DNA of 13,214 nt from Bradyrhizobium sp. (GTDB lineage Bacteria; Pseudomonadota; Alphaproteobacteria; Rhizobiales; Xanthobacteraceae). The notes under the pieces are model-generated. The model saw nothing but the letters and a program-made list of their open reading frames with translations. It searched no databases and was not told where the DNA came from. Positions 5,791-11,408 of the stretch are shown one piece after another. Each line of letters starts with the position of its first letter. Position 1 is the first letter of the stretch. Made by a program: the position numbers and the translations under genes. The DNA lies in assembly GCA_028290305.1 (NCBI GenBank), contig JAQGKC010000124.1, positions 1-13,214 of the forward strand, written 5' to 3'.

Positions 5791-7164
5791 ATGTCCGCAC
5801 GTATCCTGGTCGTCGACGACGTCCCCGCCAACGTCAAGCTTTTGGAAGCGCGGCTGTCGGCCGAGTATTTCGATGTCCTGACGGCATCCAACGGCACGGA
5901 GGCGCTCGAGGTCTGCGCGCGCGCCGAATGCGACATCATCCTGCTGGACGTGATGATGCCTGATATCGACGGCTTTGAGGTTTGCCGCCGGCTGAAGTCG
6001 AATCCGGCCACGCATTTCATCCCGGTGGTGATGGTAACGGCGCTGGACAGCCCGTCCGATCGCGTGCGTGGCCTTGAGGCCGGCGCCGACGACTTCCTGA
6101 CCAAGCCGGTGTCCGACATCGTGCTGATTGCGCGGGTGCGTTCGCTGACACGGCTGAAGATGATGACGGATGAGTTGCGCATGCGCGCCATCACGTCGCT
6201 CGAGATCGGCGTGCAGGCGCCGGAGCGCAGCGCGGTGGCCGACACCGGGAAGGGCGGCCGTATCCTTTTGGTCGACGACCGGCCGTCGTCCTACGAGCGG
6301 CTGGCGCCGGTGCTGAGCACCGAGCACACCGTCGACGTCGAAATCAATCCGGCGGAAGCGCTGTTTCATGCTGCCGAAGGCAATTACGATCTTCTGATCG
6401 TCTCGCTCGGCCTGGAGAACTTCGATGGCTTGCGGCTGTGCAGCCAGGCGCGGTCGCTGGAGCGGACCCGGCAGGTGCCTATTCTCGCCATTGCCGACGC
6501 CGACAACAATGCGCGGCTGCTGCGCGGGCTGGAGATCGGCGTCAACGATTATCTGCTGCGCCCGGTCGACAAGAACGAGCTGTTGGCCCGCGCGCGCACC
6601 CAGATTCGCAAGCGGCGCTATACCGACGATCTGCGCGACAACGTGCAGAATTCCATCGAGATGGCGATCACCGACGCGCTGACCGGCCTGCATAACCGCC
6701 GCTACATGGAGAGCCATCTGGGCACGCTGGCCGAGCAGGCCTCAAGCCGCGGCAAGCCGCTGGCGCTGATGATGCTCGATATCGATTTTTTCAAATCGAT
6801 CAACGACAATTACGGCCACGATGCCGGCGACGACGTGTTGCGCGAATTCGCCGTCCGGGTCCGCAAGTCGATCCGCGGCATCGATCTCGCGTGCCGGTAT
6901 GGCGGCGAGGAATTTGTCATTGTGATGCCCGAAACCGACTTGCATGTCGCGGGCATGGTAGCCGAACGGCTGCGCCGTTCGATCGCGGGCGAGCCCTTCG
7001 CGGTCAACAAAGGTGCAAAACGCATCGAGGTCACGATCTCGATCGGGCTGTCGACGCTGGAAATCAAGGGCGAGGCCGTCGCCGACGTGCTCAAGCGCGC
7101 CGACACCGCGCTCTACCGCGCCAAACATGACGGCCGCAATCGCGTGGTGGCCGCGGCCGCTTGA
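5791..7164 (+). CDS. pleD: PleD: two receiver domains plus GGDEF diguanylate cyclase
   Basis: A 457-residue response regulator that makes cyclic di-GMP from two GTP; in Caulobacter it drives the swarmer-to-stalked transition. Receiver 1 (residues ~1-120) has Asp9-Asp10, phosphoacceptor Asp53 (ILLDVMMPD), Thr83 and Lys105. Receiver 2 (~155-275) begins GRILLVDDRP but has Ser205 (LIVSLGLEN) where the aspartate should be, so it is an adaptor, as in Caulobacter PleD. The cyclase domain (~285-455) has DALTGLHNRRY, metal ligand Asp330 (MLDIDFFKSIND), the active loop GGEEF at 371-375 and an inhibitory-site RxxD, Arg362-Asp365, exactly five residues before it. It should therefore be active, dimerise on phosphorylation and be product-inhibited. 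GGGAG lies seven bases before the ATG. No membrane segment is present. Confidence 0.97.
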   Translation: MSARILVVDDVPANVKLLEARLSAEYFDVLTASNGTEALEVCARAECDIILLDVMMPDIDGFEVCRRLKSNPATHFIPVVMVTALDSPSDRVRGLEAGADDFLTKPVSDIVLIARVRSLTRLKMMTDELRMRAITSLEIGVQAPERSAVADTGKGGRILLVDDRPSSYERLAPVLSTEHTVDVEINPAEALFHAAEGNYDLLIVSLGLENFDGLRLCSQARSLERTRQVPILAIADADNNARLLRGLEIGVNDYLLRPVDKNELLARARTQIRKRRYTDDLRDNVQNSIEMAITDALTGLHNRRYMESHLGTLAEQASSRGKPLALMMLDIDFFKSINDNYGHDAGDDVLREFAVRVRKSIRGIDLACRYGGEEFVIVMPETDLHVAGMVAERLRRSIAGEPFAVNKGAKRIEVTISIGLSTLEIKGEAVADVLKRADTALYRAKHDGRNRVVAAAA

Positions 7165-7505
7165 AACTGGCAGCCGTCGGAGCAATCGCGCGAGCGGACG
7201 CCGGATCTGACCGCTCGCGAAGCAAGCGCCGCGCACGAATCGGATTGACTGTTCGTCGTTCATCGGTTTTCCACTGTTCGATTTGAGTAAAGCAAATGAT
7301 TTGGCCTGCAAAACCGTGGTCGTCATAACGCGATAAATCCAAAGTTTCGGTTGCGGTCCCTGGCTGATCGATGTCTGAAAGCCGACAATCGTACGCTGCC
7401 ACGCGCATGGCTGTGTTGTGTTCAGACCATGGTATGATCGCGCTTTGGTGGAGCGGATATTCCCGCGTACAGTCAGGCGTGTGGCGTCGCTGCCTGGATT
7501 CGAAT
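7165..7505. other. 341-bp stretch without a recognisable gene between pleD and tetR
   Basis: Two convergent genes end on either side. Open frames here lack family-like sequence, and one antisense frame (7091-7570) runs into both neighbours, so it looks spurious. Contents I can point to are a 9-bp hairpin just after pleD (7189-7219) and a near-perfect 16-bp palindrome over the tetR stop (7494-7509). Composition is less GC-rich around 7240-7340. It could be degraded sequence from insertion of the tetR/MFS pair, or hold a small RNA; neither is demonstrated. Confidence 0.5.
7189..7219 (+). terminator. Stem-loop after pleD, without a T-run
   Basis: CGCGAGCGG (7189-7197) pairs perfectly with CCGCTCGCG (7211-7219) across a 13-nt loop, 24 bases past the pleD stop. 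The following bases (AAGCAAGC) are not T-rich, so it is at best a Rho-assisted or mRNA-stabilising 3' hairpin for the divK-pleD transcript. Confidence 0.4.
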
Positions 7506-8108
7506 TCAGCCGGTATGACGGACTGTCGGTGTTTGCGTGATATCCGAACCGGCGTTTCCGATCCCCGCATTCACCAATAGCACCCGCGCGGCTTCTTTCG
7601 CGGCGCGCGCCATCGACGGATCGTTGCGCACCAGATCCTGCGCGATCGAGCCATCGACAAGCAAAGTGAGTTGTGTCGCAAGGCCGTCTGCGTCAGCGAC
7701 GCCAAGCTGCATCAGCAGATCGCGAAACCAGACGCGGCGGCTCTCCTTGAACGCGATCGCGATCTTCTTCACCGCTCGATCTTTGGCGCCGAGTTCGGCG
7801 ACCGCGTTGACGAAGGGGCAGCCGCGAAAGTCCTTGCTGGCGAAACGCCGTTCCAGCGAATCGAAGGTGCCGAGAATCTGTTCGACCGGCGACTTGTCGG
7901 AGGCCCGAGGCTGCACGAAGCGGCGCATCAGATACGCCGATATCAATTCGTCTTTGGACGGAAAGTGGTTGTAGAGCGTGCGCTTGCTGATGCCGATCTC
8001 GGCGGCGATGGTATCGACACCCACGGCGCGGATGCCCTGCAGATAGAACAGCCGATCGGCGGTTTCGAGAATCCGCTCCTTCATGGCGGGTTTTTCGGAC
8101 GAGGACAT
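7506..8108 (-). CDS. TetR/AcrR family transcriptional repressor, divergent from an MFS transporter
   Basis: A 200-residue TetR-type regulator. The N-terminal DNA-binding domain reads ILETADRLFYLQGIRAVGVD (residues 13-32) and TIAAEIGISKRTLYNHFPSK (33-52), a textbook TetR helix-turn-helix. The ligand domain includes FRGCPFVNAVAEL with the protein's only cysteine, Cys97. The frame is open to 8261, but that extension overlaps the MFS start and is not TetR-like. The ATG at 8108 fits the family. Upstream sequence carries two related palindromes (8113-8126 and 8164-8183). It very likely represses itself and the divergent transporter until a ligand binds; the ligand is unknown, perhaps a substrate of the pump. 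Confidence 0.93.
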   Translation of the reverse strand: MSSSEKPAMKERILETADRLFYLQGIRAVGVDTIAAEIGISKRTLYNHFPSKDELISAYLMRRFVQPRASDKSPVEQILGTFDSLERRFASKDFRGCPFVNAVAELGAKDRAVKKIAIAFKESRRVWFRDLLMQLGVADADGLATQLTLLVDGSIAQDLVRNDPSMARAAKEAARVLLVNAGIGNAGSDITQTPTVRHTG

Positions 8109-8112
8109 CTTT

Positions 8113-8126
8113 ACACAGACCTGTGT
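8113..8126. promoter_or_regulatory. Operator 1 for the TetR regulator (tetR-proximal)
   Basis: ACACAG-AC-CTGTGT is a perfect inverted repeat four bases upstream of the tetR ATG. It shares TTACACAGA-C-GTGT with the second palindrome at 8164-8183, which suggests one protein binds both. Its place in the tetR leader suits autorepression. Confidence 0.65.
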
Positions 8127-8136
8127 TGTTCTGCCC

Positions 8137-8165
8137 TTGACAGCAGCTCTGCCGCATAGCTTAAT
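8137..8165 (+). promoter_or_regulatory. Predicted promoter of the MFS gene
   Basis: TTGACA (8137-8142) is a consensus -35 box, followed after 17 bases by CTTAAT (8160-8165), which matches four of six -10 positions. The -10 runs into operator 2 (8164-8183), so bound repressor would block RNA polymerase. Inferred from sequence only. Confidence 0.5.
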
Positions 8166-8183
8166 TACACAGATCGGTGTAAT
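8164..8183. promoter_or_regulatory. Operator 2 for the TetR regulator (MFS promoter)
   Basis: ATTACACAGATCGGTGTAAT is a 20-bp palindrome with only one mismatched pair (8171/8176). Its half-site matches operator 1. It overlaps the predicted MFS -10 region and lies 63 bp before the MFS ATG. Confidence 0.7.
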
Positions 8184-8246
8184 CAAGCCCGATGCGACGG
8201 CGGGTTGCGGTTTTCGAAACCGTGATCGAAAGGGAGAATAAAAACC

Positions 8247-9479
8247 ATGCCCCTGCTGCAAATCCTCCGTCCCACGCTTCCCATCCTGATCGGCGTTTCG
8301 CTAATGCTCAGCCTCAGCATGGGCCTGCGCCAGAGCCTCGGCATCTTTCTGCAGCCGCTGACCCATGACGTGTCGATATCGGTATCCGATTTCACGCTCG
8401 CGATCGCCGTGCAGATCCTCGCCTGGGGATTCCTGCAGCCGCTCGCCGGTGCATTCACGGCACGCTACGGCTTTCGATCGATCATGATGGCCGGCGCGGT
8501 CCTGTACATCGCGGGGCTTTCGCTGATGGCGGGTGCGCAAGGCTTTCTCAGCGTCATGATCGGCGCGGGCGTGCTGATCGGGATGTCGCTGGCCTGCACG
8601 GCGGCGGCCATCGCCATGTCGGTGGCGGCGCGTGCGGTTCCTGCGACGGTTCGGAGCACGGTGCTGGGGATCGTCTCGGCGGCAGGATCGCTTGGTGCAT
8701 TGTTGTCGGCGCCGATCGGGCAAGTCCTGAATGAAGGTTACGGCTGGAGAACGGGCCTCGTTGGCTTCGTGGTGCTGTCGCTGGCGCTGCTTCCGGCGGC
8801 GTGGTTCGCCGGCAAGGTCGACAAGATTCCGCTGCCGGCTCCCGCGTCCGATGATATCGGCAATACCTCGGCCGGGGTGGCGGTGAAGACCGCGTTCGGC
8901 AATGCTTCGTTCGTCGTGATGACATGCGCCTACTTCGTGTGCGGGATGCAGCTCGTCTTCATCACCACGCATCTGCCGTCCTATCTCGCGATCTGCGGCA
9001 TGGATCCGATGCTGAGCGCGCAAACGCTGGGCGTCATCGGCGGCTTCAATGTGTTGGGCAGCCTGTTCTTCGGCTGGGCCGGCGGGCGATGGAACAAGCT
9101 GGCGCTGCTCGGCGCGATCTACATCTCGCGATCGCTGGTGCTGGCCTGGTACTTCATGCTGCCGCCATCGCCGGCAACGACATTGTTGTTCGGCGCGATG
9201 ATGGGATTCCTCTGGCTCGGCGTGGGGCCGCTGGTGGCGGGCGCGGTCGCCGAGATGTTCGGGCTAAAATGGCAGGCGATGATCCAGGGGCTTGCCTTCA
9301 TGAGCCATCAACTCGGCAGTTTCCTCGGCGCTTACGGAGGAGGGCTGATCTACGACGCGCTCGGCTCCTACAACATGGCGTGGCGGATCGGCGTCGCGGT
9401 GGGTCTCGCCGCGGGAATTATCCAGGTCGCGTTTGCGCTGGTGCGGCCGAGCGAGCCGCCTTTGGTGGCCGCGAGATAG
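8247..9479 (+). CDS. Major facilitator superfamily transporter
   Basis: A 410-residue inner-membrane protein with about twelve hydrophobic helices in two halves joined by a polar loop (~188-220, KVDKIPLPAPASDD). The loop after helix 2 reads GAFTARYGFR (residues ~68-77), a form of the MFS motif A. Helix 4 has GIGMSLAC-like small residues, and WAGGRWNK (~275-282) is the matching loop in the second half. The overall pattern resembles the monocarboxylate/oxalate-formate antiporter-like and uncharacterised efflux members. The ATG has GGGAG ten bases upstream. Divergence from tetR with shared operators says it is a repressed, inducible transporter. Direction and substrate cannot be read from the sequence. 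It ends facing rpmG. Confidence 0.92.
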   Translation: MPLLQILRPTLPILIGVSLMLSLSMGLRQSLGIFLQPLTHDVSISVSDFTLAIAVQILAWGFLQPLAGAFTARYGFRSIMMAGAVLYIAGLSLMAGAQGFLSVMIGAGVLIGMSLACTAAAIAMSVAARAVPATVRSTVLGIVSAAGSLGALLSAPIGQVLNEGYGWRTGLVGFVVLSLALLPAAWFAGKVDKIPLPAPASDDIGNTSAGVAVKTAFGNASFVVMTCAYFVCGMQLVFITTHLPSYLAICGMDPMLSAQTLGVIGGFNVLGSLFFGWAGGRWNKLALLGAIYISRSLVLAWYFMLPPSPATTLLFGAMMGFLWLGVGPLVAGAVAEMFGLKWQAMIQGLAFMSHQLGSFLGAYGGGLIYDALGSYNMAWRIGVAVGLAAGIIQVAFALVRPSEPPLVAAR

Positions 9480-9500
9480 GCTGTCGCGCGCTCAGACAAA

Positions 9501-9526
9501 ATAAAAACGGAGCCGAAAGGCCCCGT
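9501..9526 (-). terminator. rpmG: Intrinsic terminator of rpmG
   Basis: On the minus strand ACGGGGCC-TTTC-GGCTCCGT forms an 8-bp stem (one G-T pair) with a 4-nt loop, followed by TTTTTATTTTG. It lies 26 bases after the rpmG stop. On the plus strand no T-run follows, so it serves rpmG rather than the MFS gene. Confidence 0.85.
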
Positions 9527-9552
9527 TCAAATCGTCACAACGTGCCGAGACC

Positions 9553-9720
9553 TTACTTGATCTTGGACTCGCGGAATTCGACGTGCTTGCGCGCGACCGG
9601 GTCGTACTTCTTCTTGACTAGCTTGTCGGTCATGGTGCGCGAATTCTTCTTGGCGACGTAATAGAAGCCGGTATCCGCCGAGGAAACGAGCTTGACCTTG
9701 ATGGTGACCGCTTTGGCCAT
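9553..9720 (-). CDS. rpmG: 50S ribosomal protein L33
   Basis: A 55-residue protein beginning [20 protein letters not shown], with [20 protein letters not shown] in the middle and ending FRESKIK. This is the L33 family at its usual length, a small basic protein of the large ribosomal subunit near the E site. It contains no cysteine at all, so it is the zinc-independent form lacking the CxxC pairs. The ATG is at 9720 with AAAGG about nine bases upstream, and the TAA is at 9553-9555. A strong intrinsic terminator follows. In related Rhizobiales, rpmG often lies close to pleD; here the tetR/MFS pair lies between (from memory, not checked). Confidence 0.96.
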   Translation of the reverse strand: MAKAVTIKVKLVSSADTGFYYVAKKNSRTMTDKLVKKKYDPVARKHVEFRESKIK

Positions 9721-9844
9721 GTTCAGAACCTTTATGTCTGGGAATCGAGAGCCGGCCCATCAGGCCCGCATTTGCCGCGCAACCTAGCTTCGATCCTCCG
9801 AAAGTCAAGGTTTCCGGGGCCAAAACCTGCGTCGATTCCAGCGA

Positions 9845-11170
9845 TTAACCCTCAAAGAAGCGGTTTTTCGGCCTCGGCAGACCCAGATTTTCCCGCAACG
9901 TCCGGCCCTCATATTCGCGCCGGAAGATCCCGCGTCGCTGCAGTTCCGGCACCACCTTGTCGACGAAGTCGTCGAGGCCTGCGGGCAGGAACGGGAACAT
10001 GATGTTGAATCCGTCGGAGCCCTCACCGGTCAGCCATTCCTCCATCTGATCGGCAATGACGCCGGGCGTCCCGACGAACGAGAGCCCGCCATAGCCGCCC
10101 ACGCGCTGCGCGAGCTGGCGGACGGTGAGCTTGTCGCGCGCGGCAAGCTCGACCAGCCGCTGACGGCCGCTCTTTGAGGCATTGGTCTCGGGAGTCGGCG
10201 GCAATTGCCCATCGGGATCGAAGCCGGACGCGTCCGTCCCCAGGATCACCGAGAGCGAGGCGATGGCGCTGTCGTAATGCACCATGCTGTCCAGCAGGGC
10301 GCGCTTCTCTTTGGCTTCCTCGACGCTGTCGCCGACCACGACAAAGGCGCCGGGCAGGATCTTCAGGTGGTCGCGGTCGCGGCCGAGCTTGTCCATGCGG
10401 CCCTTGATATCGGCGTAGAGCTTTTGCCCGTCGGCAAGGCTGCCGCCGCCGGTGAACACGGCTTCCGCGGTCTCGGCGGCGAGCTGCCTGCCGTCATCCG
10501 ACGCGCCGGCCTGGACGATCACGGGCCAGCCTTGTACGGGGCGGGCGATGTTGAGGGGCCCGCGCACGCTGAGATATTTTCCCTTGTGGTTCAGCACATG
10601 CATTTTGGCGGGATCGAAATAGAGACCCGATTCGACGTCGCGCACGAAGGCGTCGTCGGCGAAGGAGTCCCACAAGCCGGTGACCACGTCGTAGAACTCT
10701 CGCGCGCGCTTGTAGCGCTCGGCGTGCTCCATGTGATCCTCAAGTCCGAAATTCAGCGCCGCGTCCGGATTGGACGTGGTGACGATGTTCCAACCCGCGC
10801 GGCCGCCGCTGATATGGTCGAGCGAGGCAAAACGGCGGGCGACGTGATAGGGCTCATCAAAAGTGGTCGAACCGGTGGCGATCAGTCCGATATGTTCGGT
10901 GGCGCCCGCCAGCGCCGACAGCAGCGTGAACGGTTCAAATGAAGTGACGGTGTGGCTGCGCTTCAAGGCGTTGATCGGCATGTTCAACACGGCCAGATGG
11001 TCGGCCATGAAGAAGGCGTCGAATTTTCCCGCCTCGAGCTTCTGGATCAGGCGCTTGATATGGGAGAAATTGAAATTGGCGTCCGGCCAGGCGCCGGGAT
11101 AGCGCCACGCACCGGTGTGAATGCTGACCGGCCGCATAAACGCGCCAAGCCTAAGTTGACGTTTTGCCAT
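9845..11170 (-). CDS. NtaA/SnaA/DszA-type FMN-dependent monooxygenase (LLM class)
   Basis: A 441-residue luciferase-like flavin monooxygenase of the NtaA/SnaA/SoxA(DszA) group. Members use reduced FMN from a separate reductase and oxygen to attack compounds such as nitrilotriacetate, dibenzothiophene sulfone or other xenobiotic or sulfur substrates. Group features: FMRPVSIHTGAWRYPGAWPD near the N-terminus (residues ~11-30), KFDAFFMADHLAV, ISGGRAGWNIVTTSNPDAAL (~119-138, the flavin-binding strand and NxVT signature), GWPVIVQAGASDDGR (~214-228) and the C-terminal GFNIMFPFLPAGLDDF. Length is normal. The ATG at 11170 has only a weak G-rich site upstream. No flavin reductase or ABC transporter lies nearby, so the reductase must be encoded elsewhere and the substrate is unknown. 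A structured element lies ~120-160 bp upstream of its start. Confidence 0.93.
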   Translation of the reverse strand: MAKRQLRLGAFMRPVSIHTGAWRYPGAWPDANFNFSHIKRLIQKLEAGKFDAFFMADHLAVLNMPINALKRSHTVTSFEPFTLLSALAGATEHIGLIATGSTTFDEPYHVARRFASLDHISGGRAGWNIVTTSNPDAALNFGLEDHMEHAERYKRAREFYDVVTGLWDSFADDAFVRDVESGLYFDPAKMHVLNHKGKYLSVRGPLNIARPVQGWPVIVQAGASDDGRQLAAETAEAVFTGGGSLADGQKLYADIKGRMDKLGRDRDHLKILPGAFVVVGDSVEEAKEKRALLDSMVHYDSAIASLSVILGTDASGFDPDGQLPPTPETNASKSGRQRLVELAARDKLTVRQLAQRVGGYGGLSFVGTPGVIADQMEEWLTGEGSDGFNIMFPFLPAGLDDFVDKVVPELQRRGIFRREYEGRTLRENLGLPRPKNRFFEG

Positions 11171-11288
11171 CGCCCCAATCCGTGTCGGTTGTCACTTGGG
11201 GATAGATGGGGAGCCAGAAAGGCAACGCCATCAGGGCGGATAGGAAGAATTTTGCAATTTGAACGGCGCTGGCGGAGGATAATTCTGC

Positions 11289-11328
11289 CGCGACCACGCC
11301 CGACGTGATTGCACGCCAAGTGGTCGTG
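11289..11328 (-). promoter_or_regulatory. Nested stem-loop upstream of the flavin monooxygenase gene
   Basis: Outer arms CGACCAC (11291-11297) and GTGGTCG (11320-11326) pair perfectly and extend by one wobble and one C-G pair to 11289/11328. Inside, CGTG-ATTG-CACG (11304-11315) makes a second small stem. This lies 119-158 bases upstream of the monooxygenase ATG. It could be a leader RNA or operator; I do not recognise a known riboswitch. Confidence 0.35.
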
Positions 11329-11350
11329 CGAATGGCTGCAACGATCGATC

Positions 11351-11385
11351 TCAAAAGTCAGCCGGCGCTGTGTGGCGCCGGCTGA
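11351..11385 (-). terminator. Intrinsic terminator of the secreted-protein gene
   Basis: TCAGCCGGCGC (11358-11368) and GCGCCGGCTGA (11375-11385) form a perfect 11-bp stem with a 6-nt loop. On the minus strand it is followed by CTTTTGA. It lies 23 bases past the stop of the 591-residue gene and insulates the monooxygenase gene from it. Confidence 0.8.
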
Positions 11386-11408
11386 CCAGTTACCGTATGG
11401 GCGGCCGC

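Noticed and set aside
5716..6717. 333-residue minus-strand open frame across pleD
   Set aside because: Antisense shadow of pleD; composition is His/Arg/Gln-rich without a family match.
7091..7570. 159-residue minus-strand open frame in the pleD-tetR gap
   Set aside because: It overlaps the ends of both pleD and tetR, has no plausible domain and no good ribosome-binding site. I treat the gap as without a gene.
10205..10942. 245-residue plus-strand open frame across the flavin monooxygenase
   Set aside because: Antisense of a well-supported monooxygenase gene, with no recognisable motif.
11151..11354. 67-residue minus-strand frame with a hydrophobic stretch (FFLSALMALPFWLPIY) before the monooxygenase
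   Set aside because: Starts at TTG inside the upstream terminator region, overlaps the monooxygenase start and lacks a ribosome-binding site. The hydrophobic run alone is not enough; it may be a leader sequence.
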